Assembly (NCBI RefSeq): GCF_001625305.1
Contig: NW_017803379.1
Span: 2,701,249-2,765,248 of the forward strand
Reading direction: 5' to 3'
Length of the DNA: 64,000 bases
From: Branchiostoma belcheri
Lineage: Eukaryota; Chordata; Leptocardii; Amphioxiformes; Branchiostomatidae
Of the stretch, positions 22,011 through 34,300 are shown in pieces (positions within the stretch are counted from its first letter, which is position 1; every line of letters starts with the position of its first letter). The position numbers were made by a program, and so were the translations under genes. A model generated the notes under the pieces. The model worked only from the letters and a program-made list of their open reading frames with translations, was not told the origin of the DNA and ran no database searches.

Positions 22011-23901
22011 AGAGAAACTGAACTCATCACACAGCCAGGTCATTTTTACTGTGAGAAGGAGAGGGCATTCATAGTGGTTTGACAGCAGGCCATCACATTG
22101 ATGACATTGAGTGAAAAAAGGGTTCAATTTTCTATATTGGGATATTGGAGTCATGGATGTCGGTGTATTGATACATTCCTTAATGAGGATTGTATGTCAG
22201 ACCATCCTCCCTCCAGACCATCCAGTTTCAAAGTGTGAGAGGTGAAATCTGTCATCTGTACATATTATTTTCTTGTTTATGACTGGCAACAGTCAATGGT
22301 TTTTCTTGACCTGTTCTGTATCTGTATCTGTATAGCCGGTATAACCGCCTTTCGGCGTAACACACCAGCTGTCTGTTGTCTCAAAGCATTGCAGAACTCT
22401 TACCCTTAGTCTTCAAATACATAAATACATGCATCTATCAAGAAATAAGAGTCGACTGTGGCCTCAACTCACACTCTACAAATAAAGATGATAACATTTT
22501 GCTTGTAATATGATTTAATTGCACTTTAGTATTGTTACAAATGCTTGACTTTTGTCAATTAACATCCTTCATATTTTAGACTTGATCAAATCAACCTTCA
22601 ATACTCTAACATCAATATGCGTTGATATGTTACTAAATACTGCTAAAATTGAACATTTTCACTGATACTTAACACTATAACTAGTAAAAAAGTTGGTGGC
22701 AAAAACAAGCATGGCAGGAAGATGATAAACTCAACCTTCACAAGGAGGTTTGGAAATCCTATGTCATGTAACGTTATTTGCAATATGTTGATGTCCTGTA
22801 AGAGCTACATGTAGCTATTTTATAGCTAAGGCCATTGATAATACTATGATATGTTTCAGCTGTCATTCTGAACCTACCCATGCAGTGGCCCAGAAATTAT
22901 TGAAATATAAGTCATTCAAACAAACGTTCATTCATAATCATAAGGCACTTATTAGAACAACGTTCTGTGCGATCTTAGCTAAAGAGGACCAAAGATGGCT
23001 CATATTTCTTATCACATGCTAAAGACACATGAATTCAATATTCTCAATGCATTGTAAGGCTTGAACAAGTTGTACTAATATCACATTGGTCAGTCCCAGG
23101 GATACTGATGACCTTTATGCTGATTTCAAATGCATAACAGTCAAATTTCATGGCACAATAGTACACATATACAGTCTTAAAAACAAAACTAATCAGGCTC
23201 CAAAATATTTTTCATACAACCATCCAGTGGCAAAAAGGCAAAATCGCTTTTCACTGCATTCTCCAGTTTCACAACACAAAATGCAGCTAACCATAATTCT
23301 CATCCATTAATTAGTTATCAGACAAATCACTTCTGGCAAATAAACTATGAATAGAATAAGGGATTAGCAGCAGCATTTGACCTCAGCTCTACCAGGTACA
23401 GCAAAGTTTTCTACTCACAACAATGACATGTTACAGATCTATAATACTAGTATATTCAGAATTAATTGGGCTAGACATGAAAAAACACAAAGCATATTTT
23501 GATGCTTGTGTCAACAAGAAGAATTGTTTGTCATTACTTTTGACCAATATCGTCATGTTAAAGTGAAAGAGCCTGGTTTGCATATACCTTGTTTTGTTCT
23601 GATTGTTGCATGATAGTTCATCCTTTGAGTACCTTTGAATACCAGCGTTAAAAATGGTCGTAAAAATTGTAGAAAATTATGTACCAAAAATACAGTATCT
23701 AGATGATGAGTTACGCCATTCACCTGCAACAAAGGCTTGCTGAATGATGGAACATTTTTCACCTGATCTTATCAGCACTTTAAATTTCAACAGATGCAGA
23801 CACTGTCTTTATGAAAATCCTGGCAATATTCAGCCCCATTTAAACTGTGATTATACTGTTGGCAGGCTACAATATCATCTCATACAGTAGTTCTACAGTC
23901 T
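22011..23901. other. Convergent intergenic region between NXT and the LIMP-2-like gene
   Basis: Holds the 3' UTRs of the two convergent genes. It is AT-rich, and no open frame resembles a known protein. A dispersed repeat lies at 22311-22372 and a GTAACGTTA motif near 22768. Confidence 0.4.
22311..22372 (+). repeat. Dispersed short repeat (copy 1; relative at 28308-28362)
   Basis: TCTGTATCTGTATAGCCGG followed by a GC-rich hairpin and TAACACACCAGCT. The same order occurs at 28308-28362, with compensatory-looking changes in the hairpin (CGCC..GGCG here, TGCC..GGCA there), so a folded structure may be conserved. Confidence 0.7.
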
Positions 23902-26900
23902 TTACTGTACAGTGTCTCCATTCAGAAGACTTGTTCTCTCATCCGAGGTTCCAAGCACGGTGCTGGACTGCTGTAAGGATAGAGAGACAAGATAAATCAT
24001 GACATTTCCAAGATTCACAGGTAGGAGTTGATGACAGTTAACATGTTCATAGTCAGTATCTTAGCTAAAGGTAAAGCTCCTCTCTTCAACCAACTCATCA
24101 GGCAGGAGAAACACCTAAAGAAGAGGAGGCCATGGGGAGTTTTGTCATATATAACACTTTAAAAACGTGGGTTTTTAAAGTGTTTATAGAAACTATAAAC
24201 TATTTCACCTGTTTTGACTTTCTAATTTGGAATCCAGACAAAGCAACAAACAGTATTTTTGGGGGGATGACTTTTCAGTCCAAGGGATAGTCTACCTCTT
24301 GACTATCAAAAAGATCCTTTACCAACTTACCCTCCTCCTGAGCCTAGCAAAGAGGATGATGAACATGATCAGCAGCACACAGCCCACGGCTATCATCCCA
24401 TACTCAACTCCATACATCAGCTTGATGTTGTTTGTAACTTGAGACTTGAACTTGTCAGCATTGACTGGGTCTATAAACGTACTCTGTCAAACAAAAAAAC
24501 AAATGTGTAAGTAAGTACAATGTGCAGTTTTCGTTGGGTGGCACAGATAGAGATTTGGGAAACATACCAGAATTACATTAGTCTGTAACAGTAGTACTAC
24601 TAGTATGTAAACTATTTACTGGTCCTAACACACTGTCTACTGTGCACAAGTACCAAAGGCAAATATCTGTAATAACATAACAGTTTATACCTTCTAATCT
24701 AATAGGTACATTTGTGTATGTCTGTTTCATTTAGATCGAGTTGTGTTGAAGGAGTAACCAACCTCATTAAGCCACAGTATAGGATAGAACATCTCCCTGA
24801 CATTACCAGTTTGCCTGGAAGTGGAATGAAAGGGCTTTAAATACAATATTGTTGCCTCCAAAGATTGAAGTTACCTACACTTCGTTATCAAAGATTACAA
24901 CATAATAATACAGTAATGGTATATATATATATATATAGCACAAAGTTAATAATGGTGCAACATAGTGAAAGTTTTTAACACAGTGAAAGCTGTTTGGATT
25001 AGTGGTTTTAAATGTTAGGTTTAAAAGTTACAAAATAGTGCAATGCAATTGGTTACAAGTAGTAGTAGGTATAGTCCAACTTTGAGTAGTTCAACTGAAG
25101 TAGTATGCACAGTAGTAGAGTATTTATGAGAACTTTTCTATTTACAAAATATTAAACTTTAGTATATGTGATAACTTTAGTACTTACAAAATCAGAAAGA
25201 AAAAATTAAGTATTTTTTTGCATTGTTGAATGCAGCGGCAGCAGCAAGACTTAGTAAAAATTGCAAAGCAGCTGCAGCTTGTCTCCTTTGACCCTGAGTA
25301 CTGACAAGCAGTTTGAGACAACACTTACGAAATGTGTTCTACTTTCCTGAGGTATATATTTACTTGGAGGCGCTTGGCTACATTCATAGGAAACCCTGTC
25401 AACTGGAAAAAATACAAGCGGTACATCAAATGACTACCTAACATATGTCATAACTATTGTCCACCATGCTGGATAGATAAACCTGGAGTTTTGCAAGTAA
25501 AGCTGACTTTGTTCATGTACACGAATCTATAGTATATACCAGTGTTGCATACCTAAATGTAACATCAGATACAGGTATATGTAGGTACAGGTCTGGACCT
25601 GTACCTGTATGTACCTGTACCTGAATAATTTGAATAAAGTAGCCTGAGGTCTTAACTGCTGAAGAAACTTAAGAAGTAACATTTAACAGACTCTTCCAGG
25701 TTCAACAGACCAGCATGGTGACATGATGTCACTAGTGCACACTGGTAATCACCCTGTTCAATCACTTACTGTATGTGATCTATTTTCTTCACATAGATGT
25801 TGGCCTGAAGTCTCTTTCCCGCAGCCAACAAAATTCCTGAGAGCTACGTGTAAGGATCGCATGGAATTGGGAAATCAAAAACAAGAAATAGACAGAAAGT
25901 ATGTCAGTAAACAATCAAGGTGTAGAGCAATTTTTTTTGTCAATCAATATCTTGTATTATCACTATCAGTTAGCATTATTGATACTGTATTAAGGTACTG
26001 CTGATCTAGATGTAAATGTAGATATTGTACTATCAATGTAATAATATCATGTCATTAATGATGATTTTAAAATGTCTTCATTTTGCAAGCCCTGCAAGTC
26101 CATTTCTAGGGTTGGAAGCCTGGAACACTTAAAAGAAAGGTTTGAAGTGAAAGAAAAAAAATAGCGCCACCTACCGGTTCCACTTCAAAGTACACTTTGT
26201 GCTGCTCGGGGTCTGGGTGCATACCTATGATGGAATCTACCAAACTGGGGTCTCCTAGGTAGAAGTGTGGTGAAGACATGATGACAGGAGCACCTATTGT
26301 TGAGTACAGTGTCAGGAATTAGTCATGGGAAAAAATCGTTCCAACTATCAGTCAAGTACAATGTAATTCACAACCTCAACCTAATACTGTAAACTAGAAG
26401 ATTAGAATTGAGTATGATACAAGTGAAGTAACTTGACCTTGTTTACATATACTGATGTTGAGCAGTCCTGAAGGCAGACAGGCCTGGTTCTGACAGTAAC
26501 ACTTGTTGGCAGGGTTGATGTCACCGCTCTGGAACAGCCTCTCCGGTGCCTCGTACCTGTACGTGGGGATTCCTCGAACAGAGCTCTCTCGGATAAACTC
26601 TCCTTCAACAGACCTGGAAAAATCAAAGCACCAGAAGTAAAACAGACATTCTACAACATGTAGCATTATGTATACCTGTGTACAATGTTTTTCCCACTTG
26701 CAAGGGTAAATTCATAGTCTTTTGAGACTGACTGACTGACTGACTGAGAGAAAATGGTGTGCACTTGGTTTTCTTTTCTGTTATTTTTAGATGTTGCAAA
26801 ATGTTGGCATAGATAAGATTATTACTCAAATGTATAAAAGAGAAAACTGATTTGGACATTCATCTTGCATCTTTACATTCTGGTGCCTTGGGAGTATCAA

Positions 26901-29900
26901 GGCCAGGGTGTCAGCCTTCAGGTAGATTTTTTGTAAAACAAAGACATGATCGACACTGCATAAATACAACATTCATTTTCATTTGGGAGTAAAAATGTTG
27001 GAGGTGGTGTGTGCTATTCCATTATCATATGACTTACCTGCAAATGTCAGTGGAAAACAAGGTAGCTCTCATATCTTTTGTTATGAAGGGTGGAAAGAAA
27101 TTTCCATCTGAAAAAGGCAAAACAAAACATGGTTAGTTTGTTTCTGACGAGTTATGTTTTTGCCACAAGGAAAACAGACATTTGGGTGCCTTAAAATCTA
27201 TGTACTAGTAAACATTTAAAGCTGCATCCTTCTCTGTGCGTACCTAACTTAAAACTTTACCCTCCAGCACATACATGTAGGGGTTAATGATTAAAGGTGA
27301 GTGTTACCTGTTCCATTGATCATGTTACAGTAAGGGTCATCACTCCAGTAATTCAGGGATCTGTATCAGAACAAAAAGGACACAAACAAATCAGGTACAA
27401 GTCAGCTCCACCAGAAAAAAACCTTACACAAACTGAAATAGTCTCGCAAGTACATTGTATAGTTTGAGATAGACAATCATGTCTGGAGACCATGTACTGA
27501 ATAATCAATATGTATTACAGTATCATGTAACGTTACATGTATTTTCAATTTTTTAATCTTTGATCAGAAATCAATACTGGTACTATCGATTTGTGATCAT
27601 GTTTACCATAACAAGTTCTCGTACATCAATAGTCATATAGTTCAAAGTATGAAGTCACACAATAAACATAACTTCACTATTATACAAAAGTAAAAAATAT
27701 TCACTTTTGTCCATCCCATGTGTCAATGATGTTGACTTTGGTAACATCGCCGTTCCCAGTAAAAACTGAGTAGACTCCATCTGTTCCATTGGTTTTACGC
27801 TGAAAGACAAAACAGCGTTAATTAACCTTGGCACACATGCTTGTTCTTTGTCCTAATGGATAATGGTAAACAGGTTGTAACAGGCATTTGCAACCCTACC
27901 TTCAAAAAGAAAAGTCACTAGTCACTGAGGAAGACCAGAGTGACTGGTCGAAAGCTCTAGGTGAGAGAACTTTTTGTGTTGGACCAAAAGTTTTAACTTT
28001 AAACCTATAACTAACAACACAGATGAACTTACATGATACTAGTAACTAAGTCTGAAGTACATGTACTGACCCCCATAAACAGCCCAAACTCTGTCGATGG
28101 TAGCAGACCAGGCACCAGTTTGTTGACATCCATGAGAAGCGAGTCGTTGTACCCCCACACCAGCCCTCCCACAGTCAGCTTCATAAAGAGTGTCTCCTGG
28201 GCCAGCCGCTCGATAACAGAGACCAGGTCTTTTACAATGTCTCTCTCATTCTCGATCAGTTCTGCTATGGTCTGTAGAGGAGAAACAGGACTCTCATCAG
28301 TTTAGAACATCTGTATCTGTATAGCCGGTATGATGCCCTTTGGCATATAACACACCAGCTTCAAATGGCAGTATATCCAAAGCCAAAATTTCTAAGTAAC
28401 ATTACTTATAATAATTGTACACAAAGTGGAAACCAATATAGCAATCAACCAATGAATCAAGGACAATTTAATGTAAAATGATGTGATCCGAACATCAATT
28501 CTATGAAATGAAAGGTCATTCAATGGGTTTAACAGTGATAACTTTAAATCTAGCATAAGATGTAAAATGACAGTTTATTTAAAGATAGAAATGTATTGTG
28601 TAGGTAATTTCCATTCGATTTTCTGTATTTTCTATCAAGGTATTCCTGTGGCTTTTATGTGAATACAAAATCGGTACATTTGTCGACAAAGTATGTCTCA
28701 CCTCACCTCTCGTGACCTCACCTCACCTCACCTCAACTAACAAGTTAATCACTGGAAGTTAAAGGCTGCGATTATTTGGGCGTTGCTTCCTAACAGAACG
28801 CCACTTAAATCCACTGAAAGGTCAAGGATGACGTCCTCTGAAGACCCCCAAACTAGTGCGCGCGGGCGAATAAAAAAAAGTCCGACCAAGAATAAAAATG
28901 CTACTAAACCACAGGAATACGAAGCTGGTATTGTGAATTTGGCTATTCGCGGAATTTATGAATCGGCACTGTACGTATGTACTAAGATCTTAAGTCGTGG
29001 AGCTTCGGTAGCCTGAGTATCATCCTCCATAGTTACCTCCGGCTCCCTATTGTCGCTAACTACCATGGACTACCCAGGCCTAGAGCCAGGCCAGAGGACG
29101 TGATCTTTTTTTTTCTTTTTTGAGAACAGGCGAAAATCAATGCGTGCGCATCATCCATAAAATTAGGTCAGCGTGCCCTAATGATACTGAAAATGGTATA
29201 TATAGCTAGCACTATCTCTGACTGTTGAGTGTGTAAAGAGGACATTGTAGTTGATCACTACTCACAACGAGTGGAATGTTTAATGAGGTGAAAGTGTCAT
29301 TCTCTGGTCCGACTGACATATTCCTGAGGAAGGTGAACGTCCTTGGCTGGAGATATGACACAGTTCCATTGTCGTGAAACGTGATGTTTGTCTTCACTAC
29401 TCTCTCCCTGGAAAGAAAAACCATGAAATATTCTGAGACATTCGCAAATCATACCTTTTCTCTTTATTGATGATTTGCCAATATTTGCAAATTTTCTAAT
29501 GCTACAGAAGTGAGAGGTCGGACTGGTCCTTCTTGAACAATTTTGAAAAATTGTAAAAACAAACATACGAAGAACACGTTTTTAGGATGTATTACTACTG
29601 GAAAAGATACTGGTACCGGTAAGCTCAAATAATTCATAGACACAGATGAGGCGCTATAACTTTTTGGTTTTGAGGCTCTTACGAGTAAGTGTATGGTCCC
29701 TTCTGTATGACAGCAGGTTTTTCTCCCTTGAGGACCTCCTCTGGGTTGAGTAAGTCCCAGACCCAGAACTGCATGAAGATGGGGACAGGGATGTCGCTCC
29801 ACTGGTCATACAGGTACGAACCCTTCTTAATCACCTCATTCTGTCAGGACACAAAAGAAACAATCAAGGTCTAAGTCAGAAACATCGATTGATACAAGGT

Positions 29901-30486
29901 GGATTAATTACAGGATATGTTGGGAGTGGTTACAAAAACAACTCCTGTGGTTAACTGGTTCTTCTGGTGTCCCTAGCATGGCTAGTTGTGAATGCAAAGG
30001 TCAAAACCTTAATAAAAAGTGACCAGCAGGTCAATTTGAGTTGTTTTAGGAACAAAAAATGACCGCTGACCATGGATTCTGTTGCTCTAGTGAGAAACAC
30101 ACACACAAAAAAAAAACATTTGTGAGACTGTGTGTCATACTGGTTTCCGGCGGGTTTAGTCCAAGGACATTATATAGAGAGATTGTATATAATGTCCTAA
30201 GTCCTTGTAAACATAAATCAAATTAAGGTATGCTGTCAAAACACTAGCAAGAAGTTAAGTAAGGTTAACGTTCCATTGGAACATAGCAAAATAATCAATG
30301 CTCAGACACAAAATGAACGTTCTTGTACACGTCAATATCATAGATCCACGAAATCAGCAGTCTCACCTTCTTAATCTGATCGCGTAACAAGCTGTCGAAC
30401 AGAAAGATCGCTCCTATCCCCAACCCGAGTAGCAGAACTCCGCAGACCCCTGTCACTCCAACCCCCACCCTCAGAGTACACCTCAT
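23902..30486 (-). CDS. SCARB2: CD36-family lysosomal membrane protein (LIMP-2/SCARB2-like)
   Basis: Thirteen exons in transcript order: 30486-30367, 29840-29683, 29407-29266, 28271-28071, 27799-27705, 27360-27308, 27107-27038, 26613-26438, 26293-26175, 25402-25329, 24814-24763, 24483-24331 and 23970-23902; 493 residues. An N-terminal membrane segment (~8-32) and a C-terminal one (GMIAVGCVLLIMFIILFA) give the two-pass CD36 topology with a large luminal domain. Family motifs: WVWDLLNPEEVL, KGPYTYSERV, NGTVSYLQPRTFTF and GGLVWGYNDSLL, several N-glycosylation sites, and luminal cysteines in CYCQNQACLP. The tail ends with DERTSLL plus six residues. This is an acidic dileucine signal at the position LIMP-2 uses for lysosomal sorting, which favours LIMP-2 over plasma-membrane CD36 or SR-BI. 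LIMP-2 carries glucocerebrosidase to lysosomes in vertebrates; that partner is inferred here only. Confidence 0.93.
24920..24936. repeat. (TA)n microsatellite
   Basis: Alternating AT dinucleotides within an intron of the LIMP-2-like gene. Confidence 0.9.
27918..27985 (+). repeat. Dispersed repeat with hammerhead-like hairpin
   Basis: CTGAGGA is followed by a perfect GACCAG/CTGGTC stem and then GAAA, and next by CTCT..AGAG. The order CTGANGA, hairpin, GAAA matches the central part of a hammerhead ribozyme. It lies in an intron of the LIMP-2-like gene, antisense to it. I could not find a convincing stem I. Confidence 0.5.
28308..28362 (+). repeat. Dispersed short repeat (copy 2; relative at 22311-22372)
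   Basis: Same head (TCTGTATCTGTATAGCCGG) and tail (AACACACCAGCT) as copy 1, in the same orientation, within an intron of the LIMP-2-like gene. Confidence 0.7.
28685..28737 (+). repeat. (CCTCA)n short tandem repeat
   Basis: A run of CTCACCTCACCT pentamers with one interruption, intronic. Confidence 0.85.
28995..29090 (-). repeat. MITE-like short repeat (copy 1; relative at 46618-46697)
   Basis: Begins AGCCTGAGTATCATCCTCC and ends near CTACCCAGGCCT, so its ends are imperfect inverted repeats of an AGCCTGGGT motif. The interior CGGCTCCCTATT...GTCGCTAACTACCATGG is similar to the reverse complement of 46638-46672. The window copies are diverged. Confidence 0.5.
30172..30212. repeat. Short palindrome, GGACATTATATA / TATATAATGTCC
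   Basis: A perfect 12-base inverted repeat with a short loop in intron 1 of the LIMP-2-like gene. One arm matches the AAGGACATTATACAGA motif also seen near 15408 and 31903. Confidence 0.7.
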
Positions 30487-31334
30487 ACTTTCAGCTACCC
30501 AAAATGTCCAGAAAAGCTTTCCTGTCCTTCCTACATGCTCCCACGGGTACAGGCACTATGACAAGCACATGACAAGGGCGTTAGATAAGGCCGGAAAGGT
30601 AAACAATAGGGGTGAACGTCCGTTAGGTGTGTACTCCAGGTGAACTTTGGTAACTTCCCGCGATGGTGCGCACTTATCCTGTGCAGCAATTTGGGACTGT
30701 TCCATTCTGCATTTATACAGGGGTCAGTCTTTCAATTTTATAATCAATCTCGAATCATCCCGAAAAAAAATTATACACGAGATACTTTTTTTTTGCTGCA
30801 GTAAAGATGATAAAAAAAGTTGTTCGTTGTAAAATTTTGTTTTTGTTGTTTACAAGATTGCCTCCCGTAGTAAAAGTGGTATGGGCTAAACGCATGACGT
30901 AGAGGGTTAAAGTTCGTCAAATGTCACCCAAAGAATTTCGGTCATTGATTTTTCGGCTTTGTCTGTCGACATTTTCCGGCGGCTTGTTTTCCCAGGGTGT
31001 TTCTTTAAATCTTCGTGCGAGTGTAGCGATCGGAACCATGACGGCGAAGGTTACGGGAAGTTTACGTAGAGAAAGACTCGGCTAGTTCGAAGTGTTTTTT
31101 ACGGTAAATCAGGGTGGTAGAATACGGGGATTTCGCCCCCCTCCCCTGTTTTTTTTTCACAAGGCGATCTCTCTCCGTCTGCTGCCAACAAAGAGCGTTT
31201 CACGCATCGTGGGGAGCCAGACCGGTCTCGGTGTCAAGGGTCCTTCTTGAGCACACAGTTGTCGCGTTCATAACGGGATTACTGTTTCCCTTGATTGATC
31301 TGCAGTAGTACGTACTCTAGTTGATAATTTCGAC
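30487..31334. promoter_or_regulatory. Divergent promoter region of the LIMP-2-like and sphingolipid phosphatase genes
   Basis: The two start codons face away from each other across 848 bases. This interval must hold both 5' UTRs and core promoters unless further upstream exons exist. It is CG-rich toward the right half (31000-31300). No clear TATA box was placed. No coding frame of known type. Confidence 0.55.
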
Positions 31335-34300
31335 ATGTCGGCGGACGAGATTGAAGAGCCGGTGGTTTCGCGCTCGCGGGCGAGCAAAAGGCAGGGTAGC
31401 AAGCCGGGCAGGTCCGATTCAGACGCCGAGGGAACGTCAGCGTCTTCCGATGAGAAGGGGGGAGAAGGGAGAACGGAGAAGAAGAAGGGGAGGATCGTTC
31501 ATGCTCCGATCGGTAAGTTGCGTATATTTTACACATACACGAGGCTGAATCAAATCTTTCTAAGTAGTAGCTGTGCCGATTGGACAGTTGATGACACGCG
31601 AGGCTGTCAAAATCCCATCAATCATTCCTGTGGTACTCCAGTTTGGGTTCCAGTTGTTCCAGCACCAGATACTAGTAGTACACGGCGTGTACTAGTGCAT
31701 GATTACACAATGTTACGTTTGGTCGAAAGAGAACATTGTATCTTAATTTAAAAAAAAATAGACACAAGTTGTTCTGAAGAAAAATGTTGAAGTCAGACTC
31801 AAGTCTAACTCACATCAGCCACAGTTTTACTGAGGACTTCATGCCACTTTCAAATGATTTGTGAGTGTAAGAGTTCACTCTGTGCAAATTTACTACAGTA
31901 AGGACATTATACAGAATACCCTTGACTACAGCCACTTTTGCAACACTATGCATAACAGTGATATTTATTGCCTGCCAGGTGACAGGTAATTAACAAACCC
32001 CATGAAGCCATTCCCTATTGAATGGTCCCCCAGGGGGTAAGGCACCTGAATGGCTCTCAATGTAGGACAAACATGTTACAAGGTGAAGTTTATTATATGT
32101 GAACAGGGTACAGGTTGGCACACTGACAGCTTTACTATTCCTTGAAAGTTTACCTGTTCACTATGAATATTATTGTAGTTTGCATGGCTGTGGATGCACA
32201 TATATGATATACTAGTAGGATTCTTCCAACAAGGACGGAAGCAAACATATCTTGACTGTATTTTCACTTTTGTTATCTGTAGGCATTGGCCTAAAGTATG
32301 GACCAGTATTTTTTGAGAGTTTAAATTTACATGGTCAAAATCCAATGCTCAGGTACTAGTACAGACATACCTGGATACTCAGCTTACTACATTGTGCTAG
32401 AGTAAGGTCTTCTGAACAGTTCATCATTCAGATCCAGAATAGGAGCCTTCAGTCACTGGGCCATTTCAAGGGCCATTTCAAGGGAGGAAATTGTTTCTCA
32501 AACCACAGAGTCTGTATTTTAACTCCATGCTCAAACTGAAATCCAAGATAACACATTGATTAGAGCCTTTACCGAGTAATCTATTGTGGTTTCAACAGTT
32601 TTTCTCACCTGTATTTCTCACCTGTAGCCGGTCAATAGGTACCCTGTGTGGGTAATGAGACCGCACTTCGGGTAGTTTCGGCGGTAGCAGTTCTACTCCT
32701 GTGTTCAGTACGTAAAGGTGTAGTTGTACATATCCTGGTGATTCTTCCACTCGTGTGCAATATGGTTCTTGAACTCATTTACTGATTTGCTGGACACTGC
32801 TTCCTGGGAAAGAGAGTTCCACACACTTGTGACTCTTGAAGAGAAGAAGCACTTCCTCGTCCCGTGTGATTTTTGTACTTGATACTTGAAGGAGTGGCCC
32901 CGTGTGGTGGTTGAAAGACTGGGTTCAAACATGGTCCCTCTACAAATACTGCAGCTGTTTCCAACTCTTACTTTGTCATACCCGTGTGTGATTTTGTAAA
33001 GCTGGATCACGTCTGTCCTTTGTCGTCTGAAGTTGAGTGTCGGTAACTGGAGAGCCTGGAGCCTCTGGGGATAAGGCAAGTGGGACACTGACTCCACAAG
33101 CTTTTTGGTATTGAAGTTTTAGTTACATCGCATAAGCTAATGTTATGATTGTTTTTAGATTATTTAGTACAAAAAGGGCACTTCAAACCACTAAATACCT
33201 GTACTAGCACTGCCTTCAAGCTGTTCCACCTCACCGCTTGCAGTATTGGTGAAGCCCCACCTGTTTCCATTGTTCACCATTGAATGAACCCATTGTCACC
33301 TCTGCTATTGTCACCGTTACACACATTACGCAAATATCCTTTACCTAACAGCTCTAGTAGTAGTCAGCAAAAAAAACAAACCTTCATGTACAGGTCTTTG
33401 TCTGGTTCCTTGGTTACTGTCCATCAATGCTTTGTTATGATCATTTCATTGTCTCATCTTGATCTTAATTATTGTTTTCTATAAATGTTGATCACACATA
33501 ATACAGTACATGCATTTTGTCTTAACGATCTGTTTTGTTTAAGAATAAAGGATTAAGACTGAAAGATTTGATTTACTTTGTTGTTCTGGAAGACAGCACA
33601 GCCATTGTCATGAGAGACAGGCAAATGAGTAGGAATGGAACCCAAATAAACCACCAAACAAAGTAGATAGATTAGGTTAGAGATATTCTGTCTCAATTTG
33701 TAATCTTAGAGCAGACAAAAGAGGTAGTGTAATTGTATTTGGTATTGTGGTTTTTAAATGGGCCAGACACCCTGAAATAAAATAGCATGACAAAAACAGA
33801 ACCAAGGTTTACAAATTATATGATATTATCCTTTTGTTGTGATATAAGGTCTTTTGTCTTGATTGTTTATAACCCCCTTGGTTGGAATATGAAAGCTTTG
33901 TACACAATTCAGTTCAGTTCTTACTAGTGCATGTATTTGTGTAGCTTGGAATCCAGCCTTGTTAGCTGGAACAGTGCCACTTGCTGGATGAAATTTAGGC
34001 ATAAAGCTTCACCTTTACTCAGGATGGTTGTTTTACTTCTACATGTACAATGTACATACGGGCAAAGACCTGTAGGTCATCAGCCACTTAGTACCAAGCA
34101 CTGGTCAGTAGCCTTGACTAGAGGGACCTTGATCTTAAGGCCTGTGTAAACTGTAATGCTGCTATCTGGACCTGTGTTTGATATTACATCAGACCTTGCA
34201 TCACTGTTTACATTGTACATGCAGCCTCTTAGGTTACTGCTTTATACCAACCCATAACAGGCTAAAAAGATTGAGTTACTGTGCCCTGTCCCTGACTGCA

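Noticed and set aside
28783-29016. Open frame in an intron of the LIMP-2-like gene
   Set aside because: Starts only from a non-ATG codon, has no recognisable domain, and overlaps a MITE-like repeat at its right end.
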